In this document: positions 7,154 to 15,222 of the stretch, piece after piece
Position numbering within the stretch: the first letter of the stretch is position 1
How the letters are laid out: every line of letters begins with the position of its first letter
Assembly (NCBI GenBank): GCA_963922715.1
Contig: CAWUJT010000027.1
Span: 1 to 22,009 of the forward strand
DNA: 22,009 bases
Reading direction: 5' to 3'
DNA from: CAWUJT01 sp963922715
Lineage (GTDB): Bacteria; Pseudomonadota; Alphaproteobacteria; Rhodobacterales; Rhodobacteraceae
Program-made: the position numbers and the translations under genes
The notes under the pieces: model-generated
The model's database searches: none
Seen by the model: only the letters and a program-made list of their open reading frames with translations
Told to the model about the DNA's origin: nothing

Positions 7154-8180
7154 GCCCATGGACCCTGATCCTCTTTTGCGCGGCGAACCCGATATCGACG
7201 ATCAAGATAAGGCGTTGCGGCCCAAAAGGCTTGATGAATTTATCGGCCAAGCTGATGCGCGCGCCAACTTAGCCATCTTCATTGAAAGCGCACGGTTGCG
7301 CAGCGCCGTGATGGACCACGTTCTGTTTCATGGGCCGCCGGGATTGGGTAAAACCACTTTGGCGCAAATCATGGCGCGGGAGCTGGGGGTGGGGTTTCGT
7401 ATGACCAGCGGGCCTGTCTTGGCCAAAGCCGGAGATTTGGCGGCGATCCTGACGAACCTAGAGCGCCATGATGTGTTGTTCATCGATGAAATTCACCGAT
7501 TGAACCCCGTCGTTGAAGAGGTGCTCTATCCCGCGATGGAAGATTTTGCGCTCGATCTTGTGATTGGAGAGGGGCCCGCGGCCCGCACGGTGCGCATTGA
7601 TTTAAATCCTTTCACCCTGATCGGCGCCACAACGCGCCTTGGGCTGTTGACAACGCCGTTAAGAGATCGGTTTGGGATTCCAACACGGCTTCAGTTTTAT
7701 ACCGAAGATGAACTCCATGACATTGTGACCCGTGGCGCGCGCTTGATGGGCGTGCCTGCAGATGACGATGGCGCACGGGAGATTGCGCGCCGTGCGCGCG
7801 GCACCCCCCGTGTTGCAGGGCGTCTGTTGCGCCGGGTGGTTGATTTCGCTGTTGTCGCAGGAGGGGGAACCATAACGCAGGGCTTGGCCGATGACGCTTT
7901 GACCAAGCTTGGGGTTGATACCTTAGGGCTCGACGGGGCCGATTTACGCTACCTCACTTTTATTGCGGATCATTATGGTGGTGGTCCCGTGGGCATTGAA
8001 ACCATCGCCGCCGCCCTCTCGGAAAGCCGCGATGCGCTTGAAGAAGTGATTGAACCCTACCTTCTGCAAACGGGTTTGATCCAACGCACCCCACGCGGGC
8101 GGTTGTTGGCCAACCGGGCTTGGCGGCATCTGGGACTGGAGCCACCTCAGCAGGATCACAAGCAAGATACATTGCTTTGA
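7146..8180 (+). CDS. ruvB: Holliday junction branch migration DNA helicase RuvB
   Basis: RuvB is the AAA+ hexameric motor of the RuvAB branch-migration complex. Walker A GPPGLGKTT is at about residues 63-71 and Walker B LFIDEIH at about 111-117. The sensor and arginine-finger region is present (GATTRLGLLTTPLRDRFGI), and the C-terminal winged helix ends in PYLLQTGLIQRTPRGR. I chose the ATG at 7146, giving 344 aa; it overlaps the ruvA stop (ATGGATAA), which fits coupling. A TTG at 7137 and an ATG at 7158 are in-frame alternatives. In many Rhodobacterales ruvB is followed by tol-pal genes; here an exported MBL-fold gene follows instead. Confidence 0.98.
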   Translation: MDKPMDPDPLLRGEPDIDDQDKALRPKRLDEFIGQADARANLAIFIESARLRSAVMDHVLFHGPPGLGKTTLAQIMARELGVGFRMTSGPVLAKAGDLAAILTNLERHDVLFIDEIHRLNPVVEEVLYPAMEDFALDLVIGEGPAARTVRIDLNPFTLIGATTRLGLLTTPLRDRFGIPTRLQFYTEDELHDIVTRGARLMGVPADDDGAREIARRARGTPRVAGRLLRRVVDFAVVAGGGTITQGLADDALTKLGVDTLGLDGADLRYLTFIADHYGGGPVGIETIAAALSESRDALEEVIEPYLLQTGLIQRTPRGRLLANRAWRHLGLEPPQQDHKQDTLL

Positions 8181-8215
8181 CACTTTCTCTTGATTTTTCA
8201 GCCAATCAAACGACA

Positions 8216-9061
8216 ATGAGAGTCATGCGAATGCTTTGCATTATAGTTTGTATTTTTTTGCCGACTGCATTGTCCGCTCAGGACCGCAGGCCATCGCATT
8301 GTATCGCCGTTGCCGAAGCGGATCCAACGATCCACTACATCCACAAGGCTGCTTTCCGCGCGCCCCTGCCGGACGATTTTACCGTCCGCCTCAGTTATAT
8401 TGACCATGCGATGTTTCTGCTGGAGACCCCCGGTGGTCTGACTGCTGTGACCGATTATGTGGGCTTTATTGGCACAACATCCCTGGTGCCGGATGTGGTC
8501 ACAATGAATATTGCCCATGACAGCCATTGGACGGCCTTTCCCGATGAACGCATTCCCCATGTGCTTCCAGGCTGGTCGCAGGAGGACGCCGGCACCCCCG
8601 CCAATCATTATCTCGATTTAGGCGAAATGCTGGTGCGCTCGGTCTCCACAGATATTCGGGACAGATTTGGCGGGCCAGGCCGACCAAACGGGAATTCTAT
8701 TTTCGTGTTTGAGGTGGGCGGTTTGTGCATTGGTCATCTGGGCCATCTGCATCATGAACCCACTGCAAACCAATATGCGGCCCTTGGACGGCTTGATGTT
8801 GTCTTGGCCCCTGTTGATGGCGGGCTCACGGTTGATCTGGGGACGCTGTTTCGCATTCTTGACCGGCTCAAATCATCGATTGTGATCCCTATGCATTGGT
8901 TTGGCCGTGGAACACTCAATCAATTTTTGTCAGACATGTCAGAAGGCGGATTTCTGGTGGAAACGCAAGATGCGTCTCACCTTGAGGTGTCGTTAAGAAC
9001 ACTCCCACGGCGTCCAACGGTGATTGTACTGCGCCCGCGGTTTCTAAGCGATAGCGAATAA
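8216..9061 (+). CDS. Exported MBL-fold metallo-hydrolase (UlaG-like)
   Basis: This is a metallo-beta-lactamase-fold protein of unknown substrate. The N-terminus is a Sec signal peptide (MRVMRMLCIIVCIFLPTALSA, predicted cut near residue 21 before QDRR), so it should be periplasmic. Metal-site elements are NIAHDSHW (His at about 101 and 104), a conserved Asp in TAVTDYVGF, GHLGHLHH and IPMHWFGRGTL, a pattern like UlaG-type MBL proteins. The reading frame opens upstream at 8120 inside ruvB, but the signal peptide argues for the start at 8216 (or 8225/8231), giving about 281 aa. It is 35 bp after ruvB and 7 bp before the FAD oxidase, so all three may be cotranscribed. Confidence 0.88.
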   Translation: MRVMRMLCIIVCIFLPTALSAQDRRPSHCIAVAEADPTIHYIHKAAFRAPLPDDFTVRLSYIDHAMFLLETPGGLTAVTDYVGFIGTTSLVPDVVTMNIAHDSHWTAFPDERIPHVLPGWSQEDAGTPANHYLDLGEMLVRSVSTDIRDRFGGPGRPNGNSIFVFEVGGLCIGHLGHLHHEPTANQYAALGRLDVVLAPVDGGLTVDLGTLFRILDRLKSSIVIPMHWFGRGTLNQFLSDMSEGGFLVETQDASHLEVSLRTLPRRPTVIVLRPRFLSDSE

Positions 9062-9062
9062 A

Positions 9063-9081
9063 CGGAATATGTTCTATTCCG
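9063..9081 (+). promoter_or_regulatory. Stem-loop enclosing the FAD-oxidase start codon
   Basis: CGGAATA (9063-9069) pairs with TATTCCG (9075-9081) around a 5-nt loop TGTTC. The ATG at 9069-9071 has its A in the stem and TG in the loop, and the only purine-rich upstream bases (CGGAA) are in the 5' arm. In mRNA this could hide the initiation region so that translation depends on ribosomes arriving from the upstream MBL gene. Confidence 0.45.
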
Positions 9082-10481
9082 CAGAAACGATCCTGCCTCA
9101 ACTGCATCAGAAACTTCCAAAAGGCAGCTTTAGACCTGCAACGAAAGCCTATTTGGAGGAACCCCGAGGTCGGTTTGAGAGTGCGGGCGGTGTTGTGCTG
9201 GCACCATCATCGGTGGAAGAAATGTCAACCCTTTTGTCGATTTGTCACGCAGCATCTGTGCCAGTCATCCCCTATGCAGGGGGAACAGGCCTGGTGGGTG
9301 GCCAGATCGGCGGCAACGACCTTCCACCGCCTGTGATCGTGTCAATGGAGCGTATGACAACAATCCGAAGCATTGATACCCTTGGCAACACTTTGACTGT
9401 AGAGGCCGGGGTGATTTTAGAGCACGCACAGGATGCGGCACAGTCGGCCGGGCGCCTTTTTCCCCTTATCTTGGCCTCTCAGGGGTCGGCTAGAATTGGC
9501 GGGCTTCTGGCCACCAATGCAGGGGGTGTGAATGTCTTACGCTATGGCAATGCACGGGATCTTTGCCTGGGGATTGAGGTTGTTTTGGCAGATGGCACTG
9601 TTTTGCAGTCACTTAAAGGTCTTCGGAAAAACAATATGGGGTACGACCTACGCCATCTCCTTATTGGGTCTGAGGGGACATTGGGAGTTATCACAGCCGC
9701 GACGCTGAGGCTTTTCCAAAGACCTACCTCAGAAAGTGCTGCTTTCTTTGTGGTTTCAGATCCAAGTGCGGCACTTGATCTTTTGCATCTTGCCCAAAAC
9801 GTCTTGGGAGAGGCCATCACAGCTTTTGAGTTGATTTCAGGTGTTGGACTTGCCTTTTTGCAAGAGGTTGGTCCTGACGTAACCTTCCCGTTCGAACAAA
9901 TCCCAGACTGGATGGTTTTGATTGATGTTGGTTTCATGGGCCAGATCGACGCGCAGCAGGCTATGGTGCAGTTTTTTGAGGTGGCGTTCGAGACAGGCTT
10001 GGTGCAGGATGGTGTCCTCAGTCAGTCTGAAAGCCAGCGCACGGCGTTTTGGACTTTGCGTGAAGCAATCCCAGAAGCCAATCGACGGATTGGATCGGTT
10101 TCATCTCATGATATTTCCCTGCCATTGGGGGCACTTTCTGAATTCATAGCGCAAGGGCCAAAACAATTGTCCCAGATCGGAGAGTTCCGGATTAATTGCT
10201 TTGGTCATTTGGGCGATGGCAATTTACATTGGAATGTCTTTCCCTTGCCAGGGCGTACCCGGGCAGATCACGAAAATCAGCGCCTGGACATCAAACGCTG
10301 TGTACACGATTTGGTGAATGCGCTGGGCGGGTCTGTCGCTGCTGAGCATGGTGTGGGGCGTCTCAAGGTCGAAGATCTTGAGCGCTATGAAGACCCTGGA
10401 AAACGCAACGCTATGCGCGCCATCAAACACGCCTTGGACCCAAAGGGTATTCTCAACCCTGGGGCCGTTCTGCGGTTATGA
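9069..10481 (+). CDS. FAD-binding oxidoreductase, GlcD / D-2-hydroxyacid dehydrogenase type
   Basis: This is a flavoprotein of the PCMH/VAO family oxidising a D-2-hydroxyacid, for example D-2-hydroxyglutarate, D-lactate or glycolate; the exact substrate is not readable. The FAD-binding domain has VIPYAGGTGLVGGQIGG (about 75-91), ASQGSARIGGLLATNAGGVNVLRYGNARD and LIGSEGTLGVITAATL. The C-terminal FAD-oxidase domain has the metal/substrate motif CFGHLGDGNLHWNVF, then AAEHGVGRLK and the ending DPKGILNPGAVL. The length of 470 aa is standard. No glcE or glcF partner is nearby, which favours a stand-alone D2HGDH-like enzyme over the GlcDEF complex. It is convergent with the hypothetical gene ending at 10512. 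Confidence 0.93.
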   Translation: MFYSAETILPQLHQKLPKGSFRPATKAYLEEPRGRFESAGGVVLAPSSVEEMSTLLSICHAASVPVIPYAGGTGLVGGQIGGNDLPPPVIVSMERMTTIRSIDTLGNTLTVEAGVILEHAQDAAQSAGRLFPLILASQGSARIGGLLATNAGGVNVLRYGNARDLCLGIEVVLADGTVLQSLKGLRKNNMGYDLRHLLIGSEGTLGVITAATLRLFQRPTSESAAFFVVSDPSAALDLLHLAQNVLGEAITAFELISGVGLAFLQEVGPDVTFPFEQIPDWMVLIDVGFMGQIDAQQAMVQFFEVAFETGLVQDGVLSQSESQRTAFWTLREAIPEANRRIGSVSSHDISLPLGALSEFIAQGPKQLSQIGEFRINCFGHLGDGNLHWNVFPLPGRTRADHENQRLDIKRCVHDLVNALGGSVAAEHGVGRLKVEDLERYEDPGKRNAMRAIKHALDPKGILNPGAVLRL

Positions 10482-10511
10482 AGCCAATTTTTTATGTGTT
10501 ATTGAGAAAAT

Positions 10512-11567
10512 TCATCTAAATGTGCCTGTCACCCTTCCAATAACCATGAAGGCGCGCGCAGATCGCGTGTTTGCAAACCGGGTGATCTCTATATCTGTGG
10601 CGTGCGGCAGTATATCAGAACAGAATTTATCAAACTGCCGCATGAAGTGAAACACCGTGTCCCGAAACACAGGATCAGATTTCATCCGGTTCGATGTTAA
10701 TGCCAGCGAGGATCGATCACGAATACCCCCAAGGGCTGCAATCTCGCGTCCTCTGTCCCCATTCACAAATTTACGCCAAACATCTGGTTTGGCGCGATCC
10801 GGTACCAAATCATCCATATAGATACCGTCTTGACTCATTAAGGTTAGAACATCCTGAGACGCCTTAATAAGTTTTGCTATTTTATGATCTTTCAAAGCGC
10901 GACGCAGTATTTGAAACCCTTTTTTATCCGCTTCTGTTTCGGGAAAATTAACCGCACAGATAATCTCTTCCATGGTCAATGGATTTGGATGCGGCAGCTC
11001 ATCCATACGTGTGCCAAGAGCAAGGCTTGCCTGTGCATTATCATCAAGCTTCTTTTCTGTGTGGATACTCCGAAAGTGCGGGATTATTAGAGTATCAGGG
11101 TGATCAGCAATCTGATCCACCTCGTTTTGGGGAATAGGCAAGGGGCGCTCGGATATTTTTTCGGCACCTACATTGGACGAAGATTTCGCTTCCGGTTGTA
11201 ATTTTAGAAAGGCAAGCCGCATTGCATCAAATGAAACCTGTAAACGACTTGCGTTTTCGTGCATTGATTGCAGCATTTTTGCGACGGAGACGATGATTAA
11301 AATCAGCGCCAGCGGTAATACAACGACCAAAAGAATTGTGATGATCGCAGTAAAGAGCTGAGGTGTCACGCTTGGTTCAAGAACAAAGAAAATAACACCC
11401 AAAACAAACAGCCAAACACAACTGAAAAGTAATCCTATTGATTCAACCGGCATAAGATGGGTTTCAGTTTCTTTCTTTGTCCGGGGATAGGTCTCTGATG
11501 GCTTTGAAACAGATGTCAGGGTTTTTACACGATCAGATTTTCTGACGGGGCGTATTTTATCAGACAT
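10512..11567 (-). CDS. Hypothetical membrane protein with two TM helices, greA-linked
   Basis: This is a 351-aa protein that I cannot assign to a named family. The N-terminal 40 residues are basic and polar. Two hydrophobic segments follow: about residues 43-63 (IGLLFSCVWLFVLGVIFFVL) and 70-98 (a long run ending LILIIVSVAKML). A short amphipathic stretch (about 99-125) could be a coiled coil. The remaining roughly 220 residues are soluble, with MEEIICAVNFPETEADKKGFQILRR and a conserved-looking C-terminal helical region. Both termini are probably cytoplasmic. It starts 20 bp after the greA stop on the same strand and is likely cotranscribed. The start has no in-frame rival nearby. Confidence 0.8.
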   Translation of the reverse strand: MSDKIRPVRKSDRVKTLTSVSKPSETYPRTKKETETHLMPVESIGLLFSCVWLFVLGVIFFVLEPSVTPQLFTAIITILLVVVLPLALILIIVSVAKMLQSMHENASRLQVSFDAMRLAFLKLQPEAKSSSNVGAEKISERPLPIPQNEVDQIADHPDTLIIPHFRSIHTEKKLDDNAQASLALGTRMDELPHPNPLTMEEIICAVNFPETEADKKGFQILRRALKDHKIAKLIKASQDVLTLMSQDGIYMDDLVPDRAKPDVWRKFVNGDRGREIAALGGIRDRSSLALTSNRMKSDPVFRDTVFHFMRQFDKFCSDILPHATDIEITRFANTRSARAFMVIGRVTGTFR

Positions 11568-11587
11568 CGTCTCAATCCGTTACTTCG

Positions 11588-12058
11588 TCACCGATAGGCC
11601 ACAGATAGGATTTCATAATCCCGATGACCGCCGGGCGTGCGCACCTCAACACTGTCGCCTTCCTCTTTACCAATAAGCGCACGGGCCAGAGGCGATTTGA
11701 TATTGAGAAGACCCTGTTCAATATTGGCTTCTGTTTCGCCCACAATCTGGTAGGTTTTCTCTTCCTCTGTCTCTTCATCAATGAGGGTCACCCGCGCCCC
11801 GAATTTAATCGAGCCTGACAGTTTCGATGGATCGATCACTTCGGCCAGAGAGATCAAGGCCTCAAGCTCTTTGATGCGGCCCTCGATAAAGGATTGTTTT
11901 TCGCGCGCCGAATGATATTCCGCATTTTCGCTCAGATCTCCGTGCTCACGCGCTTCGGCGATGGCTTTTATGACCGCAGGGCGTTCTTCGGATTTGAGTT
12001 TTTTTAATTCCGTGTTCAGGGCATTAAATCCTGTGGGAGTAACGGGAATTTTTTCCAT
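11588..12058 (-). CDS. greA: Transcription elongation factor GreA
   Basis: GreA binds the secondary channel of RNA polymerase and stimulates cleavage of backtracked transcripts. The N-terminal coiled coil starts MEKIPVTPTGFNALNTELKKL and carries the acidic tip (AEAREHGDLSENAEYHSAREKQ) with the Asp/Glu pair that acts at the polymerase active site. The C-terminal FKBP-like domain reads VTLIDEETEEEKTYQIVGETEA and SPLARALIGKEEGDSVEVRTPGG. The length of 156 aa is standard. A strong AGGAG lies 7 nt before the ATG at 12056-12058. A two-TM hypothetical follows directly. Confidence 0.98.
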   Translation of the reverse strand: MEKIPVTPTGFNALNTELKKLKSEERPAVIKAIAEAREHGDLSENAEYHSAREKQSFIEGRIKELEALISLAEVIDPSKLSGSIKFGARVTLIDEETEEEKTYQIVGETEANIEQGLLNIKSPLARALIGKEEGDSVEVRTPGGHRDYEILSVAYR

Positions 12059-12159
12059 TTTGGGCTCCTAAAAGGGCTATAAACCCCATAATCCAAAATT
12101 AGTTTAAAAGACTATGCAGCGCTGGGCAACGGTTCTAAGTTTATAGGTTTAAAGGATCC

Positions 12160-13122
12160 TTACCCCTGTGTGGCAATAATTTTAGCTTGTTTCACAATCA
12201 CTTCAGCTTGACGGATAGAAGCAATATCGACAAGACGCCCTTTGTAGGTTGTGGCCCCTGCGCCTGTCGCTTTGGCTTCTTCCATTGCCGCGAGAATATT
12301 ATGGGCCTCTTGCACATCATCCTCAGACGGTGTGAAAATCTCATTGGCAAGGTTGATTTGGCTGGGATGGATTGCCCATTTGCCCACCATGCCAAGGGTG
12401 GCCGAGCGCAAAGCTTGGGCGCGAAAGCCATCCACATCGGAGAAATCGCCAAACGGACCATCAACGGGTAACACACCATGGGTGCGGCAGGCCGCAACGA
12501 TGGCTGTTTGGGCCCAATGCCAAGGATCAGACCAATATTTTGCCCCTTCGCGATGCATATAGTAGTTTTCCTGAGTCCCCCCAATGCCTGTGGTTTGCAT
12601 CCCCATAGAGGCTGCAAAATCCGCCGCTCCAAGGCTCATTGCTTCAAGACGAGGGGAGGCCGCGGCAATTTCGTTCACATGGGCCAGGCCAGAGGCGGAC
12701 TCGATAATCACCTCAAGTGCGATGGGTTTTTCGCGGCCCATAGCCATTTCAACCGCGCTCACCAGGGCATCGACGGCATAGACATCCTCCGCACGGCCCA
12801 CCTTTGGGATCATGAGTTGATCCAATCGCGGCCCTGTCTGTTCGAGGAGATCGACAACATCACGATACCAATACCCGGTATCGAGGCCGTTGATCCGCAC
12901 ACTCACACGTTTTGTGCCCCAGTCTATTGTGTTGATGGCCTCAATCACATTTTGACGCGCTTGCGCTTTGTCATCCGGTGCAACGGAATCTTCTAAATCA
13001 AGATTAACGACATCGGCAGCCGATGCGGCCATCTTTGGAAATAACTTGGGATTGGACCCAGGGCCAAACAGTTGGCAGCGATTGGGACGCGCAGGGCTTG
13101 GGGGTTGTGGTCTGAAGCTCAT
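12160..13122 (-). CDS. mcl1: L-malyl-CoA / beta-methylmalyl-CoA lyase (CitE-like, Mcl1 type)
   Basis: This HpcH/HpaI-family lyase reversibly cleaves L-malyl-CoA to acetyl-CoA and glyoxylate, and beta-methylmalyl-CoA to propionyl-CoA and glyoxylate, as in the ethylmalonyl-CoA pathway. It closely resembles the Rhodobacter enzyme from MSFRPQPPSPARPNRCQLFGPGS onward. Likely active-site residues are in register: R76 (VSVRINGLD), E141 (VIIESASG) and D168 (LGAADFA), then MGMQTTGIGGTQENYY and GKWAIHPSQI. The length of 320 aa is standard. In Rhodobacter it can be linked to mesaconyl-CoA hydratase; that gene is not in this window. It follows patB on the minus strand after 58 bp, a gap containing a 12-bp palindrome, so it may have its own promoter. 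Confidence 0.95.
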   Translation of the reverse strand: MSFRPQPPSPARPNRCQLFGPGSNPKLFPKMAASAADVVNLDLEDSVAPDDKAQARQNVIEAINTIDWGTKRVSVRINGLDTGYWYRDVVDLLEQTGPRLDQLMIPKVGRAEDVYAVDALVSAVEMAMGREKPIALEVIIESASGLAHVNEIAAASPRLEAMSLGAADFAASMGMQTTGIGGTQENYYMHREGAKYWSDPWHWAQTAIVAACRTHGVLPVDGPFGDFSDVDGFRAQALRSATLGMVGKWAIHPSQINLANEIFTPSEDDVQEAHNILAAMEEAKATGAGATTYKGRLVDIASIRQAEVIVKQAKIIATQG

Positions 13123-13154
13123 CTTGGGTCTTTCGGTATCTGTGGTTAGTCTTT

Positions 13155-13166
13155 CTTCTTAAGAAG
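13155..13166. promoter_or_regulatory. 12-bp palindrome upstream of mcl1
   Basis: CTTCTTAAGAAG is a perfect palindrome with no loop, centred about 38 bp upstream of the mcl1 start codon in the patB-mcl1 gap. A loop-free palindrome suits a protein-binding site better than an RNA hairpin. It may be chance. Confidence 0.25.
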
Positions 13167-13180
13167 TATTTCAAGACCCT

Positions 13181-14359
13181 TCATTGTAAGTCAGAAAAGG
13201 CCGCTTGAAGTCTTTTAACAGCCTCTACAACCCGCACACGGGGCGTTGCGATATTGAAGCGAAGAAATGTTTCTCCACCGGTGCCAAATGTCGGGCCATG
13301 ATTGGCGGCGATTTTCGCGTCCTTCTCAACCCGTGCGGTAAAATCGCTACGTGCCATGCCGGTGCCGGAGAAATCGACCCATGAAAGGTATGTCGATTGC
13401 AAAGGGATTGATCGCAGCCCGGGGATTTCTGCGATGCCTGCATCGAAAATTTTACGGTTGCCATCAAGATAAAGCATCAACGCATCAACCCATGCGGCGC
13501 CCTCGGGGCTATAGGCCGCCTCTGTCATAATAAGGCCGAAACTGTTTGCAGACATCCCCAAGCCATTCATCAGACTGGCAAAAGTCGCCCGCAATTTCGC
13601 ATCTTTGATGATGACATTTCCGGTATGACAGCCCGCAATATTAAAGGTTTTGGTAGGGGCCGTCATCATGACAAGCCGATCCTCTATCCCAGAGAGGGCT
13701 GTCATGGGGGTGTGCGTGTGACCGGGGTAGACGAGATCGTGATGGATTTCATCGGAGACAATAATCAAATCGTGACGCTGGGCAAACGCCGCAACACCTT
13801 CAAGTTCCTCTAAGGTCCAAACGCGCCCATTCGGATTATGGGGGGAGCATAACATCAAAAGACGCTCATGACCGGACATCAGAGTGTCATAGTGGTCAAA
13901 GTCATAGGTATAATGACCATTCTCTTCAACGAGAGGACATTCCACAACCTGCCGGCCGGCGGCTTTAACCACCCTGGCAAATGCGTGATAAACGGGTGTG
14001 AACAGCACAACACCATCGTTTGGTTGTGTGAAGGCATGAACACATAACGCTGTGCCATTGACCAATCCATGGGTCGTGAAAATATGATCTGGATTAACCA
14101 CCCATTTATGCCGTGTCTGCATCCAGGAACAAATGGCTTGGCGATAGCTTTCATCATTGCCGTAGTACCCAAAAATGCCATCATGTTGCATCTTTGCCAA
14201 GGCCGCAGACACACACTTTGGGGGACGAAAATCCATATCCGCCACCCACATGGACAAACCGTTCTGTGCAGAGACGCCATAGCGTGCCTCCATTTCATCC
14301 CACTTCATCGAATGGGTGCCACAGCGATCAATGATCTCATCAAAATTTAGGGTGGTCAT
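13181..14359 (-). CDS. patB: PatB/MalY-family PLP-dependent C-S lyase (putative cystathionine beta-lyase)
   Basis: This is a fold-type I PLP enzyme of the MalY/PatB group, which cleaves C-S bonds in cystathionine or cysteine conjugates to give pyruvate, ammonia and a thiol. The signatures are near-complete: the N-terminal WVADMDFRPPKCV, SPHNPNGRVWTLEEL, the PLP-pyridine Asp in VSDEIHHDLVYPGHTHTPM (about D203) and the Schiff-base Lys in TAPTKTFNIAGCHTGN (about K237). The length of 392 aa is normal. GAGGAT lies about 6 nt before the ATG. It lies between a NYN-domain gene (54 bp upstream) and mcl1. MalY can also act as a regulator in enterics, but no maltose genes are present here. Confidence 0.92.
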   Translation of the reverse strand: MTTLNFDEIIDRCGTHSMKWDEMEARYGVSAQNGLSMWVADMDFRPPKCVSAALAKMQHDGIFGYYGNDESYRQAICSWMQTRHKWVVNPDHIFTTHGLVNGTALCVHAFTQPNDGVVLFTPVYHAFARVVKAAGRQVVECPLVEENGHYTYDFDHYDTLMSGHERLLMLCSPHNPNGRVWTLEELEGVAAFAQRHDLIIVSDEIHHDLVYPGHTHTPMTALSGIEDRLVMMTAPTKTFNIAGCHTGNVIIKDAKLRATFASLMNGLGMSANSFGLIMTEAAYSPEGAAWVDALMLYLDGNRKIFDAGIAEIPGLRSIPLQSTYLSWVDFSGTGMARSDFTARVEKDAKIAANHGPTFGTGGETFLRFNIATPRVRVVEAVKRLQAAFSDLQ

Positions 14360-14413
14360 GTAAATCCTCGTCTTCTCGGAACGGCTGACATGCGTTTACT
14401 TCACTGCAAGGCC

Positions 14414-14974
14414 TTATTGCGCGCCCGCGTCTTCACTAGAATGCTCCCGCGGTGGGCGGCCGATGGCATCTCGCAATTCATAAAGCTCAATGAAGTTATC
14501 GGCTTGACGGCGCAGCTCATCTGAAATCATCGGCGGTTGTGACCGGATCGTAGACACAACAGACACGCGCAAGCCTTTGCGTTGCAGTCCTTCGATCAGG
14601 GGACGATAATCGCCGTCTCCGGAAAATAGAACAATGTGATCGACGTGATCGGCAATGGCCATGGCATCGACGGTTAAATCAATTTCCATATTGCCTTTTA
14701 TTTTCCGTCGCCCTTGGGCATCGACATATTCTTTGGCGGTTTTCGTGACCATCTTAAAGCCGTTGTAAGCCAACCAATCGACAAGAGGGCGGATGGGTGA
14801 GTATTCTTCATTTTCCAAAAGCGCCGTATAGTAGAATGCCCTTATCAGCTTGCCACGACGCATAAATTCCTGCCGGAGAAGCTTGTAATCGATATCGAAG
14901 GATAGCGCCTTTGCTGCTGCATAGAGGTTTGATCCATCAATGAATAAAGCAAGACGTTCATCACGATAAAACAT
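14414..14974 (-). CDS. NYN-domain protein (LabA/DUF88 family), putative RNase
   Basis: This is a PIN-like NYN-domain protein of the LabA/DUF88 group, predicted to be a metal-dependent nuclease acting on RNA; the target is unknown. Acidic active-site positions are visible in LALFIDGSNLYAAAKAL (D13), MEIDLTVDAMAIAD and IVLFSGDGDYRPLIEGLQRKG, followed by GLRVSVVSTI. The C-terminus (about 155-186) is a charged, probably disordered tail. The length of 186 aa is typical. AGGAT lies about 8 nt before the ATG at 14972-14974. It is divergent from the GT2 gene, across about 250 bp. Confidence 0.92.
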   Translation of the reverse strand: MFYRDERLALFIDGSNLYAAAKALSFDIDYKLLRQEFMRRGKLIRAFYYTALLENEEYSPIRPLVDWLAYNGFKMVTKTAKEYVDAQGRRKIKGNMEIDLTVDAMAIADHVDHIVLFSGDGDYRPLIEGLQRKGLRVSVVSTIRSQPPMISDELRRQADNFIELYELRDAIGRPPREHSSEDAGAQ

Positions 14975-15222
14975 TTAAACTATCCTATTTCTATACGCTT
15001 TTTAAGATGGCGTAGCTGTTACAAATTATAAATATTAGTCAAGACTTTTGATCTAAAATTGCAGCTTTAGCTTGATTGTTAAGATCATAGAGCGAAAATT
15101 TGTAATCTTCAATCTCGCGTTATGATCCTGTCTGTGAATAACTTGGACCCTCTTATTATAGGATTTTAAAATCCCCGTAAGATATAAACTTCAAATAAAC
15201 ATCCTTATGTACTCTTGATCGT
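14975..15222. other. Divergent AT-rich intergenic region between NYN gene and GT2
   Basis: These 248 bp have no supported ORF. The region should contain promoters for both flanking genes. A perfect 14-bp palindrome (15161-15174) lies 49 bp before the GT2 start. A TATTAT (15154-15159) is just upstream of it as a possible -10, but I see no matching -35 at good spacing. Confidence 0.5.
15161..15174. promoter_or_regulatory. 14-bp perfect palindrome upstream of GT2
   Basis: GGATTTTAAAATCC is a perfect palindrome immediately after a TATTATA stretch and 49 bp before the GT2 ATG. It may be an operator placed over the transcription start region. The binding factor is unknown and chance is possible in AT-rich DNA. 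Confidence 0.35.
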
